Made by a program: the position numbers and the translations under genes. Under the pieces are notes generated by a model. It had not been told where the DNA came from, did not search any database, and saw only the letters and a list, made by a program, of their open reading frames with translations. A DNA stretch of 64,000 nt from Labilithrix sp. Its GTDB lineage: Bacteria > Myxococcota_A > Polyangia > Polyangiales > Polyangiaceae. This document shows, piece after piece, positions 51,248-60,092 of the stretch (position 1 is its first letter; each line of letters starts with the position of its first letter). The stretch covers positions 1 through 64,000 of the forward strand of contig JAHBWD010000014.1 in the NCBI GenBank assembly GCA_019637175.1. Direction: 5' to 3'.

Positions 51248-51900
51248 GGCTCGGGATCCTTGCTCGTGTCGGGCGCGACCGGCGCCTCGTCGTCCGGCTC
51301 GGCGCCTTCCGAGCGCGGCTGCCCGCATCGCTCGGCGCGGAGCGACTTCGGCGACCAGTACCAGTGCTTGCGCTGCGCTTCCGGATACGACGAGAGCGGC
51401 AGGCGCTCGTACGGCGAGACGCGGCTCCCGAGCGGCGGGTAGGGGACGCGCAGGCTGAGGAAGCGCACGCCGCCGATGCGCGGCTCGCCGGAGGCGACGT
51501 GCCGCTTCACGACGTAGTCGTCGAGCGCGCGCATCACGTTGCGGCTCCGCCGGTAGAACTGGAGCGAGCGGTGGAAGCGGTTCTCTTTGTTGTCGCGATC
51601 GACGAGGAAGTACGGGCGGACGTCGATCTCGACCCAGCGCTTGTCGTCGCACGACCAACCTTGCGCGCGGTAGTCGATCGTCGTGATCGCGGCGTTGGGG
51701 AAGAGCGCCGAGACCTGTGCAAAGTACACCCAAGGGCGCGGCATCAGCTTCGCGGGGACGTTGGTGCCGACCCCGTCCAGCCAGACCGTCACGAGGTACG
51801 CGCCCGCCAAGACGAGGAGGGCCCAGCGGCCCCGCCGGCGAGGCGGCTCCTGCGTCGGCGGCTTCCGTTCGGACCCCACGAACGTAGTCCTATCATGCAT
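51244..51900 (-). CDS. Membrane-anchored partner of the HTTM protein
   Basis: About 218 residues; ATG 51900 is the likely start. One N-terminal membrane helix (RWALLVLAGAYLVTVWLDGVGT, ~25-45) is followed by an extracytoplasmic domain with conserved-looking aromatic and basic residues (YFAQVSALFPNAAITTIDYRAQGWSC). Small proteins of this kind are commonly encoded before HTTM genes in myxobacteria. No family name is offered. The end overlaps the HTTM start, implying coupled translation. Confidence 0.68.
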   Translation of the reverse strand: MHDRTTFVGSERKPPTQEPPRRRGRWALLVLAGAYLVTVWLDGVGTNVPAKLMPRPWVYFAQVSALFPNAAITTIDYRAQGWSCDDKRWVEIDVRPYFLVDRDNKENRFHRSLQFYRRSRNVMRALDDYVVKRHVASGEPRIGGVRFLSLRVPYPPLGSRVSPYERLPLSSYPEAQRKHWYWSPKSLRAERCGQPRSEGAEPDDEAPVAPDTSKDPEP

Positions 51901-51919
51901 TTGCACTGGAGAAATCCTC

Positions 51920-51944
51920 TGATGTCGCAACGCGTTGCACATCA
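51920..51944. promoter_or_regulatory. Near-perfect 25-bp palindrome between divergent operons
   Basis: The half-site TGATGT-(C)-GCAACG is followed directly by its inverse CGTTGC-ACATCA. The inner 12 bases (51927-51938) are a perfect palindrome and the outer six on each side match too; only one C (51926) is unpaired. It lies 20 bases before the HTTM-operon start and 55 before the NHL lipoprotein start, so one dimeric regulator could control both. Confidence 0.6.
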
Positions 51945-51998
51945 GCGGTCATGTGGTAGCACCTCCTCCCTCTCGAGCCTCACGAGGAAGACCCCACG

Positions 51999-53159
51999 AT
52001 GACCCGACGTATCTTCTACCCCCTCTCGGTCCTCGCTCTCGTTCTCGGCGGCTGCTCGTCGGCCGCCACCGAAGAAGAGCAAGTCGACGTCGACGATCGG
52101 TGCAACGAAGAGGGCGTCCTCTGCCAAGGCTACGGGCGCGGGGCGGGCTACCAGAACAAGCCCCCGGCCTACGAGCTCGGGAACGGAACGACCGCGCCGG
52201 CGCTGACCGTCGTTTACACCGGTCAGGTCGGCTGGGATCCGGTCGATCTCGAGTTCAACCCGCGCCGCACGCGCGAGCTCTGGGTCAACAACTACGCGAC
52301 GGGCCACATGACGATCGTGCAGAACCCCGGCGCGGCGAGCGCGAGCGTCAAGCAGCTCCGCGATCCGGCGTACCAGCACTACAACTTCCGGCCCGCGGGC
52401 CTCGCGTTCGGCACGAACCACGCGCAGTGGGGCCAGCAGTTCGCGACCTGCGGCGACAACGACAACTTCGGCAACTACCACATGGGGCCGACGCTCTTCA
52501 CCGCCGATCCGCGCTTCTTCGGCTACCAGACGCAGGGCGGTCTCGGCACGCACCTCGACATGCTGCACTCGACGGCGTTCTGCCGCGGCATCGCGTGGGG
52601 CGGCACCGGCAACGAGTACTGGGTCTTCAACTCGCGCGACAAGTCGATCGACTTCTACGACTTCAAGCAGGATCACGGCCCGGGCAACACCGATCACTCC
52701 GACGGCGTGATCCGCCGCTTCTGGCGCAACCAGGTCAAGGGCGTCGACGGCGTGATGAGCCACGTCGGGTTCAACGTCGACGACGGCAAGGTGTACGTCG
52801 TCGACACGGGCAACAAGCGCATCCTCATGCTCGATCCCTCGCTCGGGCGGCCGGTCGCGCCGCTGCCGGGCAACGAGGTCGTCGCCGAACGTCGCTACTT
52901 CGAGGCGCCGGTGAAGGTCGTCGTTCCTGCCGGCACGCTCCAGCAGCCGAGCGGCATCGAGGCGAGCGGCGGCCTCGCGTTCGTCACCGACGCGGCGACG
53001 AGCACGATCTACGCGTTCAAGCTCAGCGACGGATCGCTCGTGAAGAAGCTCGAGACGAACCTCCCCGCAGGCTCGCTCGCCGGCCTCAACTTCGGGCCCG
53101 ACGGCAAGATCTACTTCGTCGATCGCAAGACGAGCCGCGTCTTCCGTATCGATCCCTGA
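51999..53159 (+). CDS. NHL/YncE-like beta-propeller lipoprotein
   Basis: 386 residues; lipobox LGGC. A propeller with YncE/NHL-like strands follows: PVDLEFNPRRTRELWVNNYATGHMTIV, GIAWGGTGNEYWVFNSRDKSIDFYD, VGFNVDDGKVYVVDTGNKRILML, GIEASGGLAFVTDAATSTIYAFKL and GLNFGPDGKIYFVDRKTSRVFRI. A loop with a His/Asn-rich segment (YNFRPAGLAFG, NYHMGPTLF) suggests a metal or ligand site, unproven. AGGAAG lies nine bases before the ATG. It is the first gene of a three-lipoprotein unit, with the next starting eight bases after its stop. Confidence 0.82.
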   Translation: MTRRIFYPLSVLALVLGGCSSAATEEEQVDVDDRCNEEGVLCQGYGRGAGYQNKPPAYELGNGTTAPALTVVYTGQVGWDPVDLEFNPRRTRELWVNNYATGHMTIVQNPGAASASVKQLRDPAYQHYNFRPAGLAFGTNHAQWGQQFATCGDNDNFGNYHMGPTLFTADPRFFGYQTQGGLGTHLDMLHSTAFCRGIAWGGTGNEYWVFNSRDKSIDFYDFKQDHGPGNTDHSDGVIRRFWRNQVKGVDGVMSHVGFNVDDGKVYVVDTGNKRILMLDPSLGRPVAPLPGNEVVAERRYFEAPVKVVVPAGTLQQPSGIEASGGLAFVTDAATSTIYAFKLSDGSLVKKLETNLPAGSLAGLNFGPDGKIYFVDRKTSRVFRIDP

Positions 53160-53167
53160 TCGGCTCC

Positions 53168-53773
53168 GTGCGGCGCGCGGCAGCGATCCTGACGGGCGGG
53201 CTCGTCCTCGCCGGCTGTCGGTCCTGCGACGAGCGCACGGTCGCTCGCACGGACGCGTCCGCGCAGCCGTCGATGCCGACCGGGCTGCTCTTGCCGCCGC
53301 CGAGCGCGCCGAGCGGCGACGGCGGCGCAGATCTGCGGATCGCGCGCGACGCGAAGGGCGGCCCGTACGCCGAGCTCCAGGTCGCCGCCGAGGGCGATCG
53401 CCCCGACAAGAAGGGCCTCGAGCGATGGAAGAGCGACTCGCGCTTCGTGCCGCTCGACGCGATGACGATCTTGCACGAGGCCTTCGCGCGCGCGCTGCCT
53501 GGCTTCGACCTGTTCCTGCCGCGGCTCTTCTCACCCGAGGCGCTCGCGCGTTTGTCCTCCGAGCTCGTCGCGTTCGAAACGGAGTGGTCGTCGGTGAGCG
53601 ACGTCTCCCTCGCGAAGAAGCGCTGGTCGTCGTCGTCGCAGGTGCGGGATCTGCGCGACGACGGTGAATGGCTCGCCACGCGCGCTATGCTTGCCCAGAC
53701 GGCACGCGAGATCGCCGATCTGGCGCGCGATCTGTCCGCGAAGGGAAAGTCACTTTGGGTCATCGGTATGTGA
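53168..53773 (+). CDS. Lipoprotein of unknown function
   Basis: About 201 residues, GTG start eight bases after the upstream stop; lipobox LAGC. A Ser/Pro-rich linker is followed by a mostly helical C-terminal domain (LDAMTILHEAFARALPGFDLFLPRLFSPEALARLSSELVAFETEW, MLAQTAREIADLARDLSAKGKSLWVIGM). No family recognised. Its last 19 bases overlap the Kelch gene if that gene starts at TTG 53755. Confidence 0.68.
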   Translation: MRRAAAILTGGLVLAGCRSCDERTVARTDASAQPSMPTGLLLPPPSAPSGDGGADLRIARDAKGGPYAELQVAAEGDRPDKKGLERWKSDSRFVPLDAMTILHEAFARALPGFDLFLPRLFSPEALARLSSELVAFETEWSSVSDVSLAKKRWSSSSQVRDLRDDGEWLATRAMLAQTAREIADLARDLSAKGKSLWVIGM

Positions 53774-54789
53774 TCGCCATCGTCGTCGCGCTCGCGGCCT
53801 GCGGCGACGACGCGTCGTCTGCGTCGGACGGCGGCGCGCCGCACGATGCTTCGGTCGACGCGCCGCCGGGCGCCGACGCGTCGATCGACGTGCCGAGCAA
53901 GCCCGCGACGTGGTCGCCGCGTGCGCCTCTGCCCGCGGCGCAGCAAGAGACCGCGGTGCTCGCGCTCGGCGGCAAGATCTACGTGATCGGCGGCTTCCTC
54001 GGGAACAGCCAGCCGACCAACGCGGTCAACGTCTACGATCCGGCCGCCGACACGTGGACGGCGGCGGCGCCGCTGCCGGAGCCGCTTCATCACGTCAACG
54101 CCGCGGTGGTCGACGGCAAGATCTGGATCGTGGGCGCGCTTCGCTCGCTCGCCTTCAACGCCGCGGGCCTCGTGATCGTGTTCGATCCGGCGGCCAACAC
54201 GTGGACGCCGAAGCCCGGCGCCGCGATGCCGGCGGGCAGCGAGCGCGGATCGTCGGTCGTGGGCGCGATCGGGAAGGTGATCTACGTCGCCGGTGGCTTC
54301 CGCGGCGGCGCGGTCGCCGACTTCTCTTCGTTCGACACCGAGACGGAGTCGTGGACGCCGCGACCGCCGCTCGACGCGCCGCGCGATCACGCCATGGGCG
54401 GCGTCGTCGCCGGGAAGCTCTACGCGATCGGCGGGCGCGACGGGACGATCGGCGGGCACTACGACCGCGTCGACGCCTTCGATCCGGTCACGGGCGCGTG
54501 GATGTCGCGCGCGCCGATGCCGACGAGCCGAGGCGGCGGCGCCGCCGCCGTCGCCAAGGGGCTCGTGATCGTCGCCGGCGGAGAGGGTAACGGCGACAGC
54601 GCGACGGGCGTCTTCGCCGACGTCGAGGCCTACGATCCCGCGACCGACGCGTGGTCGAAGCTCCCGCCGATGCTCACGCCTCGTCACGGTACGGGCGCCG
54701 CGACGGTCGACGACGTCGTCTACGTCCCCGGCGGCGGCGATCGCCAAGCCTTCGGCGCGACCGCGGTCGTCGAGGCGATCACGTTCTGA
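53755..54789 (+). CDS. Kelch-repeat lipoprotein
   Basis: About 344 residues. TTG 53755, with AAGGGAAAG five bases upstream, gives a good signal peptide (MGHRYVIAIVVALAACGDD, lipobox LAAC); a GTG at 53770 overlapping the stop would be shorter. The mature part is a Kelch propeller with six blades carrying the paired GG of the fold: KIYVIGGFLGN, KVIYVAGGFRGG, KLYAIGGRDGT, GLVIVAGGEGN and VVYVPGGGDRQ, with WSPRAPLP/TWTAAAPLP motifs between. Third lipoprotein of the unit; role unknown. Convergent with the ROK gene one base apart. Confidence 0.82.
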   Translation: MGHRYVIAIVVALAACGDDASSASDGGAPHDASVDAPPGADASIDVPSKPATWSPRAPLPAAQQETAVLALGGKIYVIGGFLGNSQPTNAVNVYDPAADTWTAAAPLPEPLHHVNAAVVDGKIWIVGALRSLAFNAAGLVIVFDPAANTWTPKPGAAMPAGSERGSSVVGAIGKVIYVAGGFRGGAVADFSSFDTETESWTPRPPLDAPRDHAMGGVVAGKLYAIGGRDGTIGGHYDRVDAFDPVTGAWMSRAPMPTSRGGGAAAVAKGLVIVAGGEGNGDSATGVFADVEAYDPATDAWSKLPPMLTPRHGTGAATVDDVVYVPGGGDRQAFGATAVVEAITF

Positions 54790-54790
54790 T

Positions 54791-55753
54791 TCACGCGCGG
54801 AGGAGCGCGGCGCCGAGGACGCCGGCGCTGTCGCCGAGCGTGTTCTTCACGATGCGCGTCGCGAGGTGATCGCTGAAGACCCAGCGAGCCACGGCGCGGA
54901 CGCCGGCGCCGTAGAGGACGTCGAGGTTCGAGACGCCGCCGCCGAGGACGACGACGTCGGGATCGACCACGTCGATCACCACCGCGAGCGCGCGGCCGAA
55001 GATCTCGACGCGATCGGCGAAGAGCTCGCGCGCGCCTTCGTCGCCGCGGGCTTCGAGCTCCGCGATCTCGCGGAGCGGGCGGCGCACACCGGTGCGCTCG
55101 GCGTACGCGGCCTCGATCGCGGGGCCGGAGAGGTACGTCTCGATGCAGCCGCGGCGGCCGCAGTAGCAGGGCGGCCCACCGGTCGGATCGAGGATCACGT
55201 GGCCCCACTCGCCGGCGATGCCCTGCGCGCCGTCCCAGGCGCGCGCCGCGCCGCTCGCGTCGCGAAAGACGAGGCCGCCGCCTACGCCCGTGCCCAGGAT
55301 CACGCCGAACGCGACGCGGGCTCCCGCCGCGGCGCCCCAGACCGCCTCCGCGAGCGCGAAGCAGCTCGCGTCGTTCGAGAACGCGATCTCCTTGCCCAAC
55401 GCGCGCGAGAGATCGGCGCGGAAAGGCCGGCCGTTGAGGCACGTCGTGTTCGAGTTCTTCACGAGCGCGACGTCGCTCCGCGATCCGTCGGGGAGGCGCG
55501 TCGTCGTCGAGCCCGGCATCCCCACGCCGACGGCGATCGCCTCGAGGCTCGACAGCCCTGCGTCCTTCGCGACGTCGCGCACGAGCCCTGCGGTCTGCGC
55601 GACGATGTGGTCGTAGCCGAGATCGCGCGCCGTCGGGACGCGGCGCTTGGCGACGACGTCGGGGCGATCGCGCGCGTCGCCGCCGAGGCGCACGACGACG
55701 GCCTCCGTCTTCGTTCCTCCGAGATCGACGCCGATGCGAAGCTCGTCGGTCAC
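54791..55753 (-). CDS. ROK-family sugar kinase (glucokinase-like)
   Basis: 320 residues; GTG 55753 overlaps the prfB stop (GTGA). The N-terminal ATP-binding motif [17 protein letters not shown] and the phosphate-2 motif [15 protein letters not shown] are clear. The catalytic Asp lies in [15 protein letters not shown]. The ROK zinc signature [15 protein letters not shown] (with the preceding GEWGHVIL) is complete. It probably phosphorylates glucose or N-acetyl amino sugars; ROK repressors are excluded because no helix-turn-helix is present. Coupling to prfB is unusual and the functions are unrelated, so it may be simple compaction. Confidence 0.92.
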   Translation of the reverse strand: MTDELRIGVDLGGTKTEAVVVRLGGDARDRPDVVAKRRVPTARDLGYDHIVAQTAGLVRDVAKDAGLSSLEAIAVGVGMPGSTTTRLPDGSRSDVALVKNSNTTCLNGRPFRADLSRALGKEIAFSNDASCFALAEAVWGAAAGARVAFGVILGTGVGGGLVFRDASGAARAWDGAQGIAGEWGHVILDPTGGPPCYCGRRGCIETYLSGPAIEAAYAERTGVRRPLREIAELEARGDEGARELFADRVEIFGRALAVVIDVVDPDVVVLGGGVSNLDVLYGAGVRAVARWVFSDHLATRIVKNTLGDSAGVLGAALLRA

Positions 55754-56890
55754 GCGTCGGCTTCTTCGGCGACGCCGCCCTTCTTCAGCGTGCCGCCCGC
55801 GGCCGCGAGCAGGTAAGCCTCGATGAAGTCGTCGAGATCGCCGTCGAGCACGCCGTCGACGTTGCCGATCTCGTGGCTCGTGCGAAGATCTTTCACCAAT
55901 CGATACGGCGCGAGCACGTAGCTCCGGATCTGGTTGCCCCAGGCGATCTGCGTCTTCGTCGCCTGGTAGGCGGCCGCCTGCTCCTCGCGCTTGGCCATCT
56001 CGAGCTCGTAGAGCTTCGCCTTCACCATCTTGAGCGCCATGCGCCGGTTCTGGAGCTGCGAGCGCTCGGCGCGGCACACGACGACGATGCCCGACGGGAT
56101 GTGCTTCATGCGCACGGCCGTCTCGACCTTGTTGACGTTCTGGCCGCCCTTGCCGCCGGCGCGCATCGTGGTCGTCTCGAGATCTTCGTCCTTCACGACG
56201 ATGTCGATCTCGTCTTCGATGTCGGGCGTGACCTCGACGGCGGCGAACGCCGTCTGCCGGCGCGCGTTGGCGTCGAACGGCGAGATCCGCACGAGGCGGT
56301 GCACGCCGATCTCGCTGCGCAGGTAGCCGAACGCGTGATCGCCCGAGACGGTGATCGACACGCCGTTGATCCCCGCCTCGTCGCCTTCTTCGAAGTCGAC
56401 GATCTCGGTCTTGTAGCCGCGACGCTCCGCCCAGCGCATGAACATGCGCATGAGCATCTGCCCCCAGTCTTTCGCGTCGACGCCGCCGGCGCCGGGATGA
56501 ATGCTGAGGATCGCGTTGGCGTGATCGACCGGACCCGAGAGCATCCGGCTCAGCTCCGCCTTGCGGAGGCGCGACTCGAGATCGGGGACCTGCCCGGCGA
56601 TCTCGCCGACCACCGCGTCGTCTTTCTCCGACGCGCCGAGCTCGAGGAGCTCCTTCGCGTCGTCGATGTCGCGCGTCAGCTTCTCGATCGTCTCGACCTT
56701 CTGCTCGATCGACGAGCGCTTGCGCGTGACCGCTTGGGCCTTCTTTGCGTCGTCCCAGAAGCCGGGCGCGAGCGTTTCTTCGTTGAGGCGATCGATGTCC
56801 TTCTTCAGCTTCGGGACGTCAAAGATGCCCCCTTAGCGTCATGAGACGCCTTTGGAGGTCCTCGAGCTTCACGCGAGACTCGGCGAGCAT
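55750..56890 (-). CDS. prfB: Peptide chain release factor 2 with programmed +1 frameshift
   Basis: RF2 ends translation at UGA and UAA. It is encoded in two frames: 56890 down to 56822 (23 codons, [20 protein letters not shown]..), then, after the T at 56821 is skipped, 56820 down to 55750 (356 codons), 379 residues in all. Domains are the N-terminal helical domain, the class I GGQ loop ([19 protein letters not shown]) and the anticodon-like SPF motif ([13 protein letters not shown]). The SPF tripeptide is specific for RF2. The internal UGA is the autoregulatory signal: low RF2 favours frameshifting. The ATG start at 56890 has no clear ribosome-binding site. Confidence 0.95.
56818..56834 (-). 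promoter_or_regulatory. prfB programmed frameshift signal
   Basis: Reading the minus strand: AGGGGG (56828-56833), CAT, CTT, then TGA in the zero frame and GAC in the +1 frame. The internal Shine-Dalgarno stands three bases before the slippery CTT, exactly as in E. coli. This is the well-known RF2 autoregulation element, in intact form. Confidence 0.95.
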
Positions 56891-56935
56891 GGGAGAGCAA
56901 TGACACGCGGCCTCGATCGCCGTCAAGCGGAGCCG

Positions 56936-57880
56936 TCATAGGCCTTGTTCGGCGCGCGACGGGATCGGCGAAACCAGCGTGACCCGCTGCGAACGCCACG
57001 TCGAGAACCACCCCGACGTGAGCACGTCGAGCGTCGCCTCCGCCTCCATCACGCGGAGCGCCGCCTCGATCTCGTCGCGCGAGCGGCCCGGGGCCTCGCG
57101 CGCCTCGCGCGAAGCGGCCTGCGCCCAGCGAAGCTCGAGCCACGCGCGCTGCCAGTGAAAGAGCGCGTCGAGGACCTTCGCCGCGATCCGCGTCCGCGCG
57201 TCGTGGCGATCGAGCCGCATGCGCTCGAACGAGGGCTCGTCGTCGGCGTAGAGCAGCCGATCGAACCTCCACGTGAGGCGCGCCTCGAGCCCGAGGTTCG
57301 CGCCCGCCGAGTCGCGCAGCCGGCTCACGTCGCCGGTCGCGTCCGTGTAGAGCCGCTCGTCGGCGTAGCGAATGGCGCGGAGGCGAGCCTCCGGCAAGAG
57401 CGCGGCCCACCTCGCGCGCGACACGATCGTGTCGAGCCGTCCGTCGTCGACGGCCACGCCGGCGGCGCGCCAGGCCTCGGCGACGCACGCGCGCGCGAGC
57501 TTCGGCGTCATGGCGAGCGCGGCGTCGCCGTCGGTCGCCGCGGCCGCGGCCGCGCCGGCGCCCGTGCTCGGCCTGGCGCTGACGCGGACGATCCGATCGA
57601 GCGGCAAGCCGACGACCACCATTCCCCCGAGCTCGCGCTCGCCGATCGCCGTCTCCTTGGCGTAGCCGACGAGCGAGACCCACGTGTCGCCGCCGGGCGC
57701 GCGCGGCAAGACGGCTCGACCGACCGTCGCGCGGCCCACCAGATCGTCCACGTCGATGTCGCCGTCGATGAGCCGCTCCTCGGCGCTCTTGACGTGGGCG
57801 TGCGCCGGCGACGCGCGCGCCTCGCCGCCCAGCGAAAGGAAGACGCACACGAGACCGACCCATGCATGACGGAGGAGCAT
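56936..57880 (-). CDS. Secreted protein of unknown function
   Basis: About 314 residues. ATG 57880 opens a signal peptide (RHAWVGLVCVFLSLGGEARA). The mature protein is mostly helical and charged, with an Ala-rich stretch (STGAGAAAAAATDGDAALA) near residue 110 and conserved-looking Arg/Asp clusters (TWRFDRLLYADDEPSFERMRLDRHDARTRI). No known family is apparent. It is divergent from the Ser/Thr kinase gene across 158 bp. A periplasmic scaffold or assembly role is possible but only a guess. Confidence 0.6.
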   Translation of the reverse strand: MLLRHAWVGLVCVFLSLGGEARASPAHAHVKSAEERLIDGDIDVDDLVGRATVGRAVLPRAPGGDTWVSLVGYAKETAIGERELGGMVVVGLPLDRIVRVSARPSTGAGAAAAAATDGDAALAMTPKLARACVAEAWRAAGVAVDDGRLDTIVSRARWAALLPEARLRAIRYADERLYTDATGDVSRLRDSAGANLGLEARLTWRFDRLLYADDEPSFERMRLDRHDARTRIAAKVLDALFHWQRAWLELRWAQAASREAREAPGRSRDEIEAALRVMEAEATLDVLTSGWFSTWRSQRVTLVSPIPSRAEQGL

Positions 57881-58007
57881 GGCGCGCTCAGAAACCAATT
57901 CGCGTGCCGGCCCGGCGCCGCCGTGATTTCCGCGAGTTGCGGCCGTGACCATGTGGCCCGGCCAGATCGCGCGCTGGCCGCGCCAGCCCCCCCGGCCTTT
58001 CTTGATT

Positions 58008-58026
58008 TGCCGGGGACCACCCGGCA
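58008..58026. promoter_or_regulatory. Inverted repeat immediately before the Ser/Thr kinase gene
   Basis: TGCCGGG-GACCA-CCCGGCA is a perfect seven-base inverted repeat with a five-base spacer, ending 12 bases before the GTG start. No ribosome-binding site is present there. A TTGATT at 58002-58007 could be a -35 with the repeat filling the spacer, i.e. an operator in a nearly leaderless promoter. Confidence 0.4.
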
Positions 58027-58038
58027 CACTCTCCCCCC

Positions 58039-59442
58039 GTGAGCGGCGTCCGCCCCGGAGATGTCATCGCCGGGAAATTCCAGATCGAACGGCTGCTCGG
58101 CGAAGGCGGCATGGGCTACGTCGTCGCCGCGCGCCATCTCCAGCTCGGGCAGATGGTCGCGCTCAAGTTCATGCGCGACGAGGTCTGCACGCCCGACTAC
58201 AAGAGCCGCTTCCTCCGTGAGGCGCGCAACACCGTCCGCCTGAAGAGCAAGCACGTCTCGCGCGTGCTCGACGTCGGTTCGCTCGACAGCGGCTCTCCTT
58301 ACATGGTGATGGAGTACCTCGAGGGGACCGATCTCTCGGATCTGCTCCACAAGCGAGGTCCGGTCCCGGTCAACGAGGCGTGCGAGTACGTCCTCCAGGC
58401 GTGCGAGGCCATCTACGAAGCGCACGGTCACGGCATCGTTCATCGCGATTTGAAGCCGGCGAACCTCTTCCTCACGCGGGGCCAAGGCGGCGAGCCCGTC
58501 GTGAAGGTGCTCGACTTCGGCGTCAGCAAGGTCCTCGATCTCGGCATCGACGACGACACGAGCCCGGGCGGGCGCCCGCGCCACGATCACCCGGACAGCG
58601 TGGTCACGAAGGCGACCGATCTCCTCGGCTCGCCGAGCTACATGGCGCCGGAGCAGATCATCTCCGCGCGCGACGCCGATCCACGGAGCGACGTGTGGTC
58701 GCTCGGCGTGATCCTCTTTCGCCTCGTCAGCGGCAAGGCGCCGTTCCAGGCGACGTCGCTCGGCGAGCTGATCCAGTCGATCATGCACGGCCCGATCCCG
58801 AACCTGCGCGACGCGAAGCCCGACGTCCCGGCCGGGCTCGAGCACGTCGTCGCGCGCTGCATGGAGCGCGATCGCGATCGCCGCTTGAACGACGTCTCGG
58901 AGCTCGCGCGTTTGCTCGCGCCTTACGCCGGCCCGGTCGCGACGCCTTCGCTCGAGCGGATCGCGATCCTCGGCCCTGCGCTCGTCGCCTCGGTTCCTCC
59001 GCAGTCGCACACGAGCGTGCCGTCGTTCAACTCGTCGGGCGGCGGGAGCGCGTGGACCACGGGGCCGGTGCGCCCGAGCTTGGTGGCGAACGAAGAGAAG
59101 CGTGAGCTCAGCACGTCGACGGCGATCGTGTGGGGCTTTCTCTTCGTCGGCATCGTCGCGTGCACCGCGATGCTCGTCGCGACGTTCGCGAAGCTGAAGC
59201 GCGACCCCGCGCCGCCGACCGTCGCGTCGACGGTGCCGTCGGATCCGGTCCCGCTCCCCATGACGCCGCCGGAGCTCGATCCGCCGGCGCCCGCCATCGC
59301 GCTCACCGTCACGCCCGCGGCGTCGGTGCCCGTCGTGCCGAAGCCGAGCCACGGTCACGGAGGGCGCCGGGGCGGCAAGACGCCTCCGCCCCCGGGGACG
59401 CAGGCGGCGCCTCCGGACGCGATCCCGGCGACGCGCGAGTAG
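58039..59442 (+). CDS. Ser/Thr protein kinase with C-terminal membrane helix
   Basis: 467 residues, GTG start. The kinase domain is at ~12-285, with the P-loop LLGEGGMGYVVAARH, catalytic Lys in VALKFMRDE, HRDLKPANLFLTRG, DFGVSK and the SPSYMAPEQI activation-end motif. A Ser/Pro-rich juxtamembrane region and one helix (~360-387, STAIVWGFLFVGIVACTAMLVATF) anchor it; a Pro-rich tail follows outside. This is the PknB-like layout common in myxobacteria. Possible targets include FHA proteins such as the one at 15432. The SpeE-like gene starts two bases after its stop. Confidence 0.94.
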   Translation: MSGVRPGDVIAGKFQIERLLGEGGMGYVVAARHLQLGQMVALKFMRDEVCTPDYKSRFLREARNTVRLKSKHVSRVLDVGSLDSGSPYMVMEYLEGTDLSDLLHKRGPVPVNEACEYVLQACEAIYEAHGHGIVHRDLKPANLFLTRGQGGEPVVKVLDFGVSKVLDLGIDDDTSPGGRPRHDHPDSVVTKATDLLGSPSYMAPEQIISARDADPRSDVWSLGVILFRLVSGKAPFQATSLGELIQSIMHGPIPNLRDAKPDVPAGLEHVVARCMERDRDRRLNDVSELARLLAPYAGPVATPSLERIAILGPALVASVPPQSHTSVPSFNSSGGGSAWTTGPVRPSLVANEEKRELSTSTAIVWGFLFVGIVACTAMLVATFAKLKRDPAPPTVASTVPSDPVPLPMTPPELDPPAPAIALTVTPAASVPVVPKPSHGHGGRRGGKTPPPPGTQAAPPDAIPATRE

Positions 59443-59444
59443 AC

Positions 59445-60089
59445 GTGACGCAGATCCTTCGCACGTGGGTGGAAGGGGGCGGAAACCTCGCGCTCCGCAA
59501 GCGCGGCGACGAGCTCGATCTCGTGCTCGGGAGCGTCGTCCTGCTCTCGAGCGCCGCGCTCGAGACGGAGCGCACCTTCGGCCGGCTCGCGCGGCTCGCG
59601 CCGTGTGCGCCGGCGATGCGCGTCGTCGTGGGCGGCCTCGGCTTCGGCGCGACGCTCCGCGGCGTGCTCGACGTCCTGCCCGACGACGGACGCGTCGTCG
59701 TCGTCGAGAAGCTCCACGCGGTCGTCGACGTCGCGCGCAACGAGGCCGCTCACCTCGTCGAAGGCGCGCTCGACGACCCTCGGGTCGAGCTGGTCGTCGA
59801 CGACGTCGCCGACGTGCTCTCGCGCGAGCGCGATCTCTCGGCGGTGCTGCTCGATGTCGACAACGGTCCCGAGTGGGCGAGCTTTCGCACGAACGCGCGT
59901 CTCTACGCCGACGCCGCCCTCGTTCGCACGCGTGAAGCGCTTCGCCCCGGCGGCCTCTTCGCCGTGTGGAGCGGCTATGCGAGAGACGCCTTCGTCGCGC
60001 GTCTGCGCAAGGTGGGCTTCACCCCTCGCGTCGAGCCGCTCGAGGAAGGCGGCGTCGTCCGCGCGCGCGCGTACGTCGGCGTGCGTTGA
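59445..60089 (+). CDS. Spermidine-synthase-like methyltransferase-fold protein
   Basis: About 214 residues, GTG start two bases after the kinase stop. The Rossmann-type nucleotide motif VVVGGLGFGATLRGVLDVLP and acidic strand-2 end VVVVEKLHAVVDVAR match SpeE-like proteins. DVSAVLLDVDNGPEWAS takes the place of the catalytic Asp region, and ALRPGGLFAVWSGYARDAFV is the following strand. It is shorter than true spermidine synthase and lacks its N-terminal domain, so it may be a SAM-dependent enzyme of unknown target. The stop is convergent with the next gene three bases away. Confidence 0.8.
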   Translation: MTQILRTWVEGGGNLALRKRGDELDLVLGSVVLLSSAALETERTFGRLARLAPCAPAMRVVVGGLGFGATLRGVLDVLPDDGRVVVVEKLHAVVDVARNEAAHLVEGALDDPRVELVVDDVADVLSRERDLSAVLLDVDNGPEWASFRTNARLYADAALVRTREALRPGGLFAVWSGYARDAFVARLRKVGFTPRVEPLEEGGVVRARAYVGVR

Positions 60090-60092
60090 TCT

